Positions 48,617-60,913 of a stretch of DNA of 64,000 nt are shown in pieces (positions within the stretch are counted from its first letter, which is position 1; every line of letters starts with the position of its first letter). This DNA comes from Glossina fuscipes. Taxonomy: Eukaryota; Arthropoda; Insecta; Diptera; Glossinidae. The stretch covers positions 28,313,737-28,377,736 of the forward strand of contig NW_023998415.1 in NCBI RefSeq assembly GCF_014805625.2, in the 5' to 3' direction. A program made the position numbers and the translations under genes. A model generated the notes under the pieces. The model was not told the origin of the DNA and did no database searches. It saw only the letters and a program-made list of their open reading frames with translations.

Positions 48617-50350
48617 GGTCAACTTTTTCAAGACACAATTGCATTGAACGATGTCAAAACTGCGTCACTTTTACACATTTGATGTTTACTTTTTATTTCT
48701 ACCTTTAACATATTTATGTTCTAGGCAATTGATTGAAAAGAATTTACAGGAAAAAAAATTAAAACAAAAATTTCAAGTCCTCACTGATTTTGTTAAAATT
48801 TACAAAATGCAGGCAGGTTAAAGAAATCGAATGTATTCATATATACATAACTCATATAGATTGATTGATGAGCGAGGAAAGGCTGTTAAAAACACTAATA
48901 GATGAACGAATCGTTCGTTCGTTCGTTCGTTCGTTCGTTTGTTAATTTCGCAAAAAACATTCAATATATGTACACAGGTCTTCTTAAAATTGCTCTTCTC
49001 TCCCTCATATTAAAATTGCTTTAAAACCTCGATGAAAATCTTCATTGTACAAAACATTAAACATTAAATGTTTATGCTTGCACACCTATATTTGTGAAAC
49101 AGAGGAAATTTGCTATATATATATATATGCATAAATCTGCCAGATGAAAAGAAATTTCCGCTTTTTTTTTAAACATATATATGGTGTCTGCGACAGAAAG
49201 CCAATTAATGAAAACGGCACGAAAAAATATAGCGGTGATATAAATCAGAGGTTGTATACTTTTGGCTTAATATGAGAATAGGCTTGTAAAGGCGCGATTC
49301 GATAAGTTAAACGGGGTGGGTGGGAGGGGGAGAATTGGAAAAAATGAATGAAAATTTCTTTTCTTATTTCAAAGACGCACCTGATTTTTTTTTCGTTAAA
49401 TTCGAAATTAATTGAGTTAAATTATCTTCGTTGTTTGCCTAATCGCGACCATTGAAACCTGCGTCATATCCACTTATCATACATTGAATTAATTAGTTCA
49501 TTTACAAACTGCGGTTAAATATTATTTAACCTTCTCTTGCATAATAGTTAAGTAAATATGTTCTTAATGAATTTTGTTTTTAAAATTAATTGCAATAAGT
49601 ATATTTTTAGTCTTTAAAGAAAGGTAAAAGAAAAAGGAAATCTAATTACAAGTAGGTATGTTGTCTGATTTTTAGCGCATTTAAGTTGTTTTTTTTTTTT
49701 TTTTTTTTTAAATTAAACAATTGCTTGTCCTATTGTCCTTTCTATTCAAGAAACTCGGAAAATATAATTTCGGCGTTTTATTTGAGAGGATATATTAAAA
49801 TAAATAATTGTTCATAATTGCAATTAAACTGCCCAGCATTTTAGAGAAAGTTTTAGTGAAAGTGTATTTAAAGTTAAGTAAGTTTTCAATATCCATGATG
49901 ATGTTGTGTAATCAACTCAAATCAAATTATATCTTACATCAATTGCATTAAAAAGGTGAAAATTTTTATATATATATATATATATGCAATGTTAAGAAAA
50001 ACGTTCATTTGTTAGTAATATTTTAAGTTTCTCACTTCTATATAAACCCAAATATGAAGAGGGATAAACTAATTAAGAATTAATCGATTGAATAGGATTA
50101 CATATACCTGGTAATAATTTTAAGATTATTGAGTTGTCGGTAGATAATTAGATTGCATATGTATCTATCTATTGTACCGATATCATCGATATTACTTAAA
50201 TAATAAATCGATAATAAAAAACAAAAACAAAAAAAAAAAACAAAAAAAACCATAAGAATTCTAATACTGTTTTTTTAAAAAACAAAAAAAAAAAATAAAA
50301 AGAAGAAAAGAGACGAGCAATTAAATGAATGAAAAGACAAATGAATAAAG
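48617..50350. other. Intergenic between WDR26 and Arv1
   Basis: Convergent 3' regions. It holds a (CGTT)n tetranucleotide run (48911-48939), poly-T and A-rich tracts and TA arrays, but no gene. Confidence 0.55.
48911..48939. repeat. (CGTT)n tetranucleotide repeat
   Basis: Seven CGTT units. Confidence 0.95.
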
Positions 50351-50926
50351 TCATTGCGTTAATCGATGCTCCAAAATATTCATAGCATATTGTAATAGAA
50401 ATTTTTTAACAAAATATGTCGAAATTATTATAATAAATGCACGTAGTCTAGCTAGACGGCTAACAATTACATATACAAAAGTCTGCGAACACAAATGATG
50501 AGCCATTACAATAATCCGATGCAGATTGATATCAAATTCGGTTGTATTTTCACGCCACAAGATTATCGGCAATAGGAAAAACTTGGAGAAATTCGCTAAT
50601 GTATTAGCCTTTAGCAGTGTAAACATAAGTCGTTTCATGTCCATCTCCAGCACCCACTTAGTACGCAGCAATAACGTAAAGGTGAACAATAGCACTGTGC
50701 ATAGCAGATTATCTGCAAAACGAAGATAATTTCAAATTTGCTAATAAATCATTGATAAAAAAAGACTCTTTACCGATTATGTTTTGGAAGCAACATATGT
50801 AAAATCCCTGCTCGTAGATGGTATTGGCTTTTTGCCTAACGACTGGCTGCTCACGTTTTTCCCGCCACAGTGCAAACGATTCTAACAATAGTAACATCAA
50901 AGACAATTTCCAAAAAAGCTATACAT

Positions 50927-50970
<44 letters not shown>

Positions 50971-51288
50971 TAATATTTTTGCCAATTTTATCGATAAGAT
51001 TAGAAATTGTTTTACCTTAAAGTCCCTGTTATACAAAATGTGCCTATACGCTTGCTGTGACAGCAGTACCGTATCCAACAATATGATAACCGGCTCAAAT
51101 TCAACATATTTATCAACGACTTTGTGACATTTTTCCTAAAATAACGCATATGCGACTTTAATAAAAATTTCCAAATAGCATTAATAACTTACACAATTCA
51201 CAGTCTTAACAACATTGCTATACTTTTTATATAACTCCTTTACTTCACATCCGCAATTAATGCAGATAAATGTCTGCTTAAAGGTCAT
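50351..51288 (-). CDS. Arv1: Arv1, ER sterol/lipid homeostasis membrane protein
   Basis: Exons 51193-51288, 51016-51135, 50774-50928, 50351-50711; 732 nt in frame, 243 aa. The N-terminus starts MTFKQTFICINCGCEVKELY and continues NC-EKCHKVVDKYVEFEPVI. Together these form the four-cysteine zinc-binding Arv1 homology domain, followed by the family signature LSQQAYRHILYN. Several hydrophobic helices follow (LMLLLLESFAL, LLCTVLLFTFTLLL, FFLLPIILW, AFIIIISTYFV), consistent with a multi-pass ER protein that affects sterol and GPI-anchor intermediates. The intron within the zinc motif has consensus GTAAGT. Convergent with WDR26. Confidence 0.92.
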
Positions 51289-51319
51289 TGCGTTGATGTG
51301 TGCATAAATACTTTCATAA

Positions 51320-51358
<39 letters not shown>

Positions 51359-52276
51359 CACATACACACACAAAATGTTGATGACTTCAACATCATTTTT
51401 ATTATTGCTCTTATTCTCTATTTATTTGACCATAGTCTTAGAAAATACCGAACGGCTGAGGCGACACAGCTGATTGATTGATTGATTGCTTTCGCAGCGA
51501 CGACAATATGAAATTATGAATGAATATATGAATAATATGAATAATAATTATTTAAGAGTAATTTCATTGCAAATTATTGCGTTACCTTACAAAAAATTTT
51601 TTCGTTTTTTTATTATAAGGAAAATTACTTTCTCGGCGAAGAAACGTCTACTTTGCTTTGATAAATGTATGCTTAATTGTAACAAAGTTTAGAAGTGAGT
51701 GTGTTTCGCTCGCAAATTTACAAGCGACTATAAAAATAGTCCTAATGCTCATAAATAACAAATTGCTTTGCATTTTTTTCCTTTTCAACTTTAATAAGGT
51801 GAGTAAATAAGTAAGACGAACACAGTCTTGTTTTTATTTAATGCTGTCTTGATTTCTCACCCTTTTTTTTTTTTTTGCTAAAGCTTTTTTATGGTAAGTG
51901 AGTGATATTCATCAAAATTCAAAGAATTTGCAATAAATCTATTGGCGACAGAGACTTGGATTGAATTCCGTGTTCCGTTTTCGCGCTTAACAATTCAATT
52001 AGTGATAATAAAAACATTAAGATTGCAATTTTTCCATCGACAAATGGGCAATGGTGCTATGCGAAGAAAGCCCTTCGAAGTCTTGACCTGAACAATTTGG
52101 GGCTCTTATTGTCAATTAGAAGTTTAGTTTTTTCAAACCATGCTCCCATTGTAGCCGGAGAGAGAGGAAAAGAGACTCAAATGCTCAAATACATCGAATA
52201 GAAGTGTTGTATCGGAGAAAACAAACACAAATGCAAATACCTTGACGAGTTCTCTCAATCGAGAAAACTATCGCTA
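51289..52276. other. Intergenic upstream of Arv1
   Basis: About 1 kb without a recognisable gene. It includes an (ATT)n array (51317-51358) and T tracts. Confidence 0.5.
51317..51358. repeat. (ATT)n microsatellite
   Basis: Fourteen ATT units just upstream of the Arv1 start. Confidence 0.95.
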
Positions 52277-52594
52277 TTGTATTAATTAAGTAGAGATATT
52301 ATTATTATTATTTTAATTTTAGACTAATGAACTGAATTCTTAGACTAAAAAAAAAGACATTGAGCACTAGCAACACAGGCTATCGGCTCTAATTTAAATA
52401 AATGGATATTAGATAGTGAACTTAGTAGTATTAAAAAAGTAATATATTGAATTGATATTCTGTTCTGAAGCTGATTGTAGAATGTTCAAAGGGTTAATCG
52501 TTCCAAATGCAATACTTCTAGCCGAGGAAAAGTTGAGGCAATCGCAGAGAATGTGCTTTATAGTAAGAGTTTGTCCACAACAGCAGATTGGGGG

Positions 52595-52767
52595 AAAAAA
52601 TGTGGAACGCTTCACGATTTTGCGNNNNNNNNNNNNNNNNNNNNNNNNNNNNNNNNNNNNNNNNNNNNNNNNNNNNNNNNNNNNNNNNNNNNNNNNNNNN
52701 NNNNNNNNNNNNNNNNNNNNNNNNTGGAACGCTTCACGATTTTGCGTGTCATCCTTGCGCAGGGGCC

Positions 52768-52807
<40 letters not shown>

Positions 52808-52824
52808 TCTGCCGTAGCAAGAAC
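52595..52824 (-). ncRNA. U6 spliceosomal snRNA sequence (probable retrocopy, split by gap)
   Basis: On the minus strand it runs from GTTCTTGCTACGGCAG (5' end at 52824) through the ATACTAAAATTGGAACG and ACAGAGAAGATTAGCATGG blocks to CGTGAAGCGTTCCACA plus six T (52595-52600). The ACAGAGA and AGC catalytic motifs are present. One base differs from the fly 5' stem-loop as I recall it (GCTACGGC for GCTTCGGC). It is full length, but directly upstream is a LINE tail, and I see no proximal sequence element or TATA box, so I infer a retrocopy rather than an expressed gene. A false gap interrupts it (see 52603-52746). Confidence 0.85.
52603..52746. other. Probable false assembly gap inside U6
   Basis: 100 N (52625-52724) are bordered by an identical 22-base sequence on each side (52603-52624 and 52725-52746, beginning TGGAACGCTTCACG). 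U6 continues without loss if the 22 bases are overlapped, so the gap has no real content. Confidence 0.93.
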
Positions 52825-52998
52825 TTGTATTAATTAAGTAGAGATGTTATTATTATTATTATTATTTTAATTTTAGACTAATGAACTGAATTCTTAGACT
52901 AAGAAAAAGACATTGAGCACTAGCAACACAGGCTATCGGCTCTAATTTAAATAAATGGATATTAGATAATGAGCTTAGTAGTATTTAAGTAGGGATAT

Positions 52999-53511
52999 CA
53001 CGGAATATGTGTAATTATTATTATGATTTGCTTTAATAATTTTTATATAGAGAGAGAATTGAAATGAATTGAATTTGAATTTTTTATATATTAATATTTG
53101 AAATTCTCTAACAAATTATGTTATGTTGTTCGTGAACTGCTGCTTAAACTGCACCTTGTGCATTTACAATCTGTATATATGCAGGTGTGTGCGAGAACAA
53201 ACACTTAGTTTAGATCAGAGATTTTTGCATTATATATGTTTGATTTTTATTATGAGAAAAAGTATTGCGCGTTTATATTAAACTTTCTATGCGTAGAGTA
53301 GGTTACCCTGCAACAACATATGTTTCGTTAGGAAACAACTGATAAGGCATAGTTTGTGTCAAACAAGCGATTATTTATTTTATTGGATAAGGTCAGAAAT
53401 TAATAATAAGATCTTCTTTCACTTAAAACTTAAACATACGACAAAGGATTGGGTCAAAGATCGACGATAACGCTGCATATTCTCGATTAAAACAAGTCGT
53501 GATTGGATCAG
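52999..53511. promoter_or_regulatory. Iml1 upstream region
   Basis: A 513-bp AT-rich stretch before the Iml1 ATG, presumably promoter and 5' UTR. No element assigned. Confidence 0.35.
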
Positions 53512-56500
53512 ATGAAGTTGTATAAACTCTATACGCATCAAAAGGCCTATAGTGGTAATTTATATGAAATGCTAAATAAAATTCTTATCAGAGAATCATT
53601 TTAAACAATTTTCTCTTTTATTACTTAGATGCTGATTTGTTAATTAATAATAAAGAGCATCCGGATGCGAAACTTAGCGATATAGTTGAAGTATATCATC
53701 GCGATGATGAGGAAAACACTAGACTGTTATTACAGATAACAAAGTTTAATGATCTTAAAAATCGTGATGCAATTAGCATTGAATCGGGAGTCGCAACCCA
53801 GTTTAAATTACGACCGTTCACCGATGTCATAATGCGGATCGTTGATGTTTATGATGTTGCATTGGATTCAATCGAAATAACATTTAAAGACCAATATATG
53901 GGCAGATCGGAAATGTGGCGATTAAAAAAGTACTTGGTACAGAATGCAATCGAAAATATAATAATATATATTATATATAGAGATTTTTTAAATATGATTT
54001 ATAAATTTTATCATTTATTTCAGACCAACACATGTGTTTATGTAAATAAAAAAATTGATTACAATGATATGCAAATACGATGCCAAGTCTATGAAATGTG
54101 GTCGCAGGGTGAACGCGTTTCTTGTGGTGTTATTACAGACGATACAAAAATTGTCTTTCGTAGTAGCACGTCAATGGTTTATTTGTTCTTGCAAATGTCT
54201 TCCGAAATGTGGGATTTTGATATACATGGTGATCTTTACTTTGAAAAATCTGTTAATGGCTTTCTCACTGAACTGTTTCATAAATGGAAAAAACTTGGTT
54301 GTAATCATGAAGTTACCATTGTACTCTTCTCACGTACATTTTACGCTGCCAAATCATTAGAGGAATTTCCCGAACATATGAGAGACTGCCTGCAAATGGA
54401 TTATAAAGGGCGATTTTATGAGGACTTCTATCGCGTAGCTATTCAAAATGAACGCAATGATGATTGGTGTACAGTTTTGGGGCAATTACGTAAACTTTTT
54501 ACTACCTATCAGTCGACCGTTTTAAGCTATCACTCACGTGACAGTATTGATGTACCGCCTGCTTATAATTCAACAGCGGCCCAAGGAAACTTTTTAGAAG
54601 TTTTGAATATTTCCCTAAATACTTTTGAGAAGCATTACTTGGATCGTACATTTGACAGAACGGGGCAATTGTCAGTGGTCATTACACCAGGCGTAGGTGT
54701 ATTTGAAGTGGATCGCGAGCTAACAAATATAACTAAACAACGGGTAAGTAAATACTAATGTCAAAAAAAAATTTACATAAATGATCTATAAGCCATTTAA
54801 ATAACGACATGTTCAGATTATAGATAATGGTGTCGGTAGCGATTTAGTGTGTGTGGGAGAGCAGCCTTTGCATGCCGTGCCGTTGTTAAAATTTCATAAC
54901 AAGGATACGACATTGACATCTGCTGATGATTATTCTTTGCCACATTGGATTAATTTAAGCTTTTATTCCACTAATAAGAAAATTGCTTACTCAAATTTCA
55001 TACCACGTATAAAATTACCAGCCATGATTGCAAATGCTCCCATTCATATGAATTACAATAGCGTAAGTAGTAGATAAGTGTGTGCATGTGCTTTATTATT
55101 TACGTATCATTTCCATCTCGCAGGAAAACGAGAAAAATTTTTTGAGTTGCAATCAATCTGAATATATACACAATTCTTTATTCGATTATGAAGCCTATGA
55201 CGATCAAATATTTCAAGCACCACCAGCTCAGGGTACATGGTAAGTGAAATAAAATTTCGAGTTTAATTTTATATTAAATTAAAAGAGCGTTATATACAGT
55301 TCTCTGCAACATGTGATACGTGCAAAGAAGACTTCAGTGCCCAGTTTAGAAACTTATGCTTATCAAAACAATGATTGGGAAAATTTTACGCCTATTAAAT
55401 TGCCTACGTTAAGGCGTAAAATGTCTGATCCTGATATACATCATGGCACGTCCGGAATTTTGGCCGCTATGGTAAAATTTATGCGATATTCAATGTATAT
55501 ACATATGTATATATATATATATATATATGTGTGTATTTATTTTTTTTTTCGATATTTCAAGACGGAAGCGACTAACTTATCAGAATCATTGGCTTCAGAG
55601 AAAAATACACGTCGTTCAATTGTCTCTATTACGCCTATAGTCAGGCCTGGGCGTGCCCTAATTAATCCATTTGATCCTTCACATGTTACCATAAAGCTTA
55701 CATCGAATAGGCGACGATGGACACACATTTTCCCTAAAGGTCCAACGGGTGTACTAATACAGCAGCATCATTATCAGGCAGTTCCCGCGAAACCGCATAA
55801 TAATAATTTGAATAGCAGTAATGAAAATGATTACTCATCTTGTTACAATTCCATGGACTATGATCATACCTCGAACTGTTCATTTTCCTCCAATAGTGGT
55901 GATATAGAAAAAGTTGATTGTGTGTATATATGATCAGACGACTGCTTCAATATATGAACAAGCAAATAATGAATTGATTAATTTACAGTTTTAAAGAAAC
56001 GCAATAGCTCCCTGTTGAGTCCAACTAATTTAATTACAAATGCCAATGGGGCCACGGCGCCAGCGAAAAGTTTTCTATGGGGCGCCACTGGCGAACAGGA
56101 GTGGACTCCGGCTATCACTACAGGTATTTGCATTCCTCGCAATTATTATATTGGAGGCGCGTTTATCCGGATTGTTGTGTTATATGTAGCCATTGATTAA
56201 TTCAGCTGATGTTCTGTTTTTCTTTTTTGTTTTTTAATTTTAGGTTTTTTTTTTTTAACAAAATACACGATCGCACGTTCGTAAACATTTCAAGCGTCCG
56301 TTTAGTGAATTTTGTTAAAAACATTTTTTTTTTTTTTTTTTTTTTATTTGGTCTTTTAAAGTTATTGGTTTTTTAAAGAGTGAAGAATTCTCGAGCATTA
56401 ACTGGAGATTATTTAAGGTGTAATTAAACATTTTTGATGGGTTACTAGCAATCTCATTAATTGTCTAATGTTTTTTTTTTTTTTTTTCAAATTTTGAAAA

Positions 56501-58006
56501 AAAAATTCTTAAAATTAAAGACGATATACATACATAGATATGTACATTAAAGCAACGAGATGTTGATATTCAGTTCAATATTGTTTATAAAACACTAATC
56601 CCTTGATTTGTACTGCGTATGTGTTCTTCGAAAACTACTGCAACATATAGATAGACATTTACTGTAAAATATGTAGAAATCAACTTAAAGAACAAAGAGT
56701 TGATTTGATAATCAACCCGCAACATGATAGTGAATATATAAGAAGGAAAATTGGTTCATTAACTCTCTTAGGGTTGCCCTATATATATATATATATATAT
56801 ATATCAGTCTATTTACCAAATTCAATTTTCATTGCTATTTGAAATTACAATGACTACCCAACGTTCGAATCATTCTTTCAAAAATAAGATTATTATGGCT
56901 TTCTCGCCCAGTTGAAACCGTTCAATAATAACTTTACTAGAAGCATTTTTCTGCTGCATATGTATTTTTAAATTTTCCAATTGATATACGCAATACTTCT
57001 GGAAATCTGACGCATTGACTATCAAAATAAGTGAAACAAAACAAACGTTTATTTCTATAAATCGCCGAGAGAAGCAAAGAATAATAATAAAATATTTGGG
57101 GTAAATAAATAGCGGAAAAGAATTTGTTAAAAATTAAGAAATTAATGTGAATATGCAATAATTTTTTTTTTTTTTTTTTTTTTTTCAAAGTCGGAGAGAA
57201 TGTGAAGAAACAGTTTGCATTGAAAAATTACGTCAGAGGGGAAATTTGTAAATTACATATTGTAAAAAGGCGAGGGATACATATGTTTTCAACAGTCTTA
57301 GAGTAATTGCAACAATCAGAGGTAATCAATATCGTCGATCATTTCGTTTTAGTCGATTCTTTACCGTCGTTTTAATTGGTCGCTTCCAAGCGTCCGACAT
57401 CGCGACGTTTAAAATAATCGATAGCGATATTGATTTCCATGTCATGCTATAGCGTGACTTTATGAAAAGAAAAGAAAAAAGATGATCGTATAAGAGTGAA
57501 ACTTGGCCACCTCTGATGTCCATAAGTCGAAATGGAATATTCCAAACATAATATTAACATCGTCTAACATAAATATATTTGTTTGCTCTTTTAACATAAT
57601 AATTGATTTCTTTACATTTTAATGTGTTTGTTCCTTTTGAAATATTTATACATACATAATATATCTATATATATAAATAATTGCAAAACATTTTGAAAAA
57701 ATGAAATAAAAAAATCATTTAAATACACAGTGAATGTTTGTACGCGTAAAGAATTAAATCCTATAGTTGAAACAGAATCTTCTATCGTTCGGAATGTCTA
57801 CGAGGCAGAGGCAGATGGCAAAGGAAAAGTAATCATAGGTTAGCAAATGGTATATATTTCATATACACACATTTATGCATACACTGTCACATTCTTGTTA
57901 AACATAACAATATATAAACTTCATAATTTTCTTTTTGATTTAAAAGTAACAATAATTTGCACTCTGTTTTAGTTTATAATAAAATTAATTAATCCTCTTA
58001 TACATA

Positions 58007-58060
<54 letters not shown>

Positions 58061-60547
58061 AAATTCAACAAATACTTGTTGCACTGTGTTACTATGCACT
58101 TCTCTAGTAGTTGTACACATTGATTTGATTATTCGTATATTATTATTATTATTATTATTGTTATTATTATATCATTTTTATTGCTATTATTACATTATTG
58201 CTCATTTTAGATATTGCAACGAATCGTATACATATATATGCCTTATTTTGTTTTTATCACTCTTATTGCCGTCACTATCAAGCTGGCATGAAATTTTGTC
58301 CATGTATATAAATATGACGAAATTGTGAATGGAAAATTAACGCAAAAACTGATAACTGAAAACTGTACTTAACTTGGGCCTTGTACTTCTTTTGTTCACA
58401 ATTTGAAATATTAATTATGCTCAAACAGGTCTGTTCTCAAATTATAAAATCCCTTTGTGAGTTGAAATCCCTTTAATTATGAAACTTGAGGTGAAATATT
58501 TGCTCGATATGAATATATGAAACATTTACTAATACCATTTGATGGACCCACCATGACCATTTAATGGACCCACGAACACTTCCCCTATTTGTATTCAAAA
58601 TTATGAATTTAATCAAAACTAGAAATTTTAAGCGTATAATTTTGATTTCATCAAAGAGAATTTATGTAGAATGTGAATCGACGCGATTCGAATTCGATGG
58701 TCAGTCTTTTTAACAGTCTCCGAAATGGCTTTTAAAGAATAGACCGATGCGTGCACAAATTTGTGTAATCATTATTTACATCAATTTTCATCATAATAGA
58801 GTAAAAACATTAATTTTATTGCCGTTTAAAGACTTTACTTCTTCTAGAATTCTTAAATGGGAGCAAGCTTAAATAATGATAACAATTCCAGATAAGTTTT
58901 CAAAATTTATGTAATATGTTCAAATAATTTTTTCATCGATTTTTGCAAAAGAACAAAAATATTACAAAAGCAAACTTCATATAACGTATTTTCAAAATAG
59001 ACAAAGAAGAAGAAGAAGAAGAGGATGTATAGGTAATTGTGTAGTGAAAATTGTCCGATTGAATTTATTTAATTAGTACATTAATCAATTTATTTAGTAA
59101 ATGATTCCCAGTCGATTGTTATAATAAAAGATAAATCTATCTCCACGTTTCCTACCTGTATATACAAGTTTGTAAAGACTTAATATCTATTTATCACAAT
59201 TAATGCACAATGTAAGAATCCTAGCGGAATGAGGACTTCAAATGGGAGAAAAGAAAGAATAATTTCTCAATATATCATATATATATATATATGTAAATAG
59301 GCTTCGAACTCGAGATTTTAATAAACAAGTGAGAGAATTATATTTGGCCGCCATTGAATCTTTTATACTCATCCCCGTTGTTCTAAGAACAAGTACACTT
59401 TCATACTTGATAATATTAGTGATGCTATTAGGATGTGAATGGTTTTTTTTTTTTTTTATTTTTTTTTTTTTAGAATAAAAGTTAAACTTTGTATTTGGTG
59501 TAGTTTATGAGTAACAAGAGAAAAAAACGCGGAAAGCAAAGGCGGTTTGGGGTTAATTTCAAATTCTTTAGCAAATTTGTACGCGATATCTTCTTCTGCT
59601 TCTTGCGAGTAGGGGGAATGTTTTCAACCCACATCATACAATTGAGCAAACGGACGAATGGATAGACGAACCGATGAACCGATGCTTAGAGGTGCATTCT
59701 GAACTGAAAACTGGCCACGAACGCATATAACCTTTTGGGGGGTTTTAAAGCATGCTTTTGCACGTTTTAAAGGCATTATAAAAAAAAATTAAATTTTGAT
59801 ACACTATAACATTGGTTAGACGTGGTCAATTTTTCTCATTGCTCACTCTCAGCTGCTACGGCATCGCCCATAGCGTGTATGTTCAAATTCTTGTAGATTT
59901 AATTGCTGCGGCTTAGTTTAGGAGTAGTGAGCAAAAACCAATTATTTATTCCTCGGGTAAAACAAAGGAGTTCTCAGCTTACGCGGTACTGTACGCGCGT
60001 CCTTTAACCCATTTGGTGCATTTTCAATATCAGCTTGCGTGCAAAAACTTCTAACATTTCTGTCAAATTTAAAAGCAATTAGTTCATATTTGCGGCTAGG
60101 AGTATATTTACAATAGAGAGTACACAGACGGATGGACAGACAGGCTTAAATTGATTCAGAACTATATACACTTGTTCGGATCTCTGAAACTTCCTTGTAG
60201 GTGTGCAAACATTTTGACAAAATAAACATGCCCTTCCTCCTACGGTGATGGGTATAAAGACCCCATAGTTAACTAAACGTTTCTAGATGTAAACCGTTCT
60301 ACGTGAATTTAATATCTGAACACAGTTGATTGACCAATAACAAGATTATCTTCTAATCTGTTATCCCTTAGAAGAACAAACTTGAAGAGATAAACATGAG
60401 AAACAGAATGCATTGAATAAAAGTTTTTTTTTCTCTCTAATGCTTAAAAAACAATCGAACCAAGATGCGTTCAATCTCCCGAAAAAAAACCTTGGCATCA
60501 ATTCGAACAGTTATTTAATGTATGAGCTTCCACGACAGTTACGAGTT

Positions 60548-60578
<31 letters not shown>

Positions 60579-60879
60579 GTATATATGTACGCTCAGAAAG
60601 GGTTTAAATTCAATTTAAATTAAACTAAACTTTCGATTAATACGATATTTCAGGAACAAATGTTATATGAATAGTTTGAAGCATTCGATTATTCTTCTTT
60701 TTCCAGCTAACCTAGTGGTGGATAAAAGAGAGACTTGGCCAAAGTTGAATTTGATTTTGTTTTGTCTGCAAATTAATCTCATTTTTTACTATTGTTATGA
60801 AAGTTTTTTTAACTATATGTTTGATTTAATGTAGAATGAATGCTACATCCTCAGATTTGGTGTGAGCGAATTTCTTTAA

Positions 60880-60913
<34 letters not shown>

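Larger units (their letters stand above)
52277..52998 (-). mobile_element. Nested LINE tail and U6-LINE chimeric retrocopy
   Basis: Plus-strand order is as follows. A 21-bp target site TTGTATTAATTAAGTAGAGAT (first 20 bases TTGTATTAATTAAGTAGAGA) lies at 52277-52297. A LINE 3' end follows at 52298-52594, and U6 snRNA sequence at 52595-52824, both minus orientation. The same target site repeats exactly at 52825-52845. A second, shorter LINE 3' end follows at 52846-52980, then a degenerate target-site copy at 52981-52998. Both LINE tails end in (TAA)n as in I-type elements. The longer tail still encodes CCCGQTLTIKHILCDC, the cysteine/histidine finger that ends ORF2 in that clade. This is what template switching from LINE RNA to U6 RNA during target-primed reverse transcription would give. 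Confidence 0.85.

Noticed and set aside
52595..52824. A functional U6 gene
   Set aside because: The sequence is full length, but a LINE tail lies directly upstream in place of PSE and TATA elements, and the U-tail is fused to another LINE fragment.
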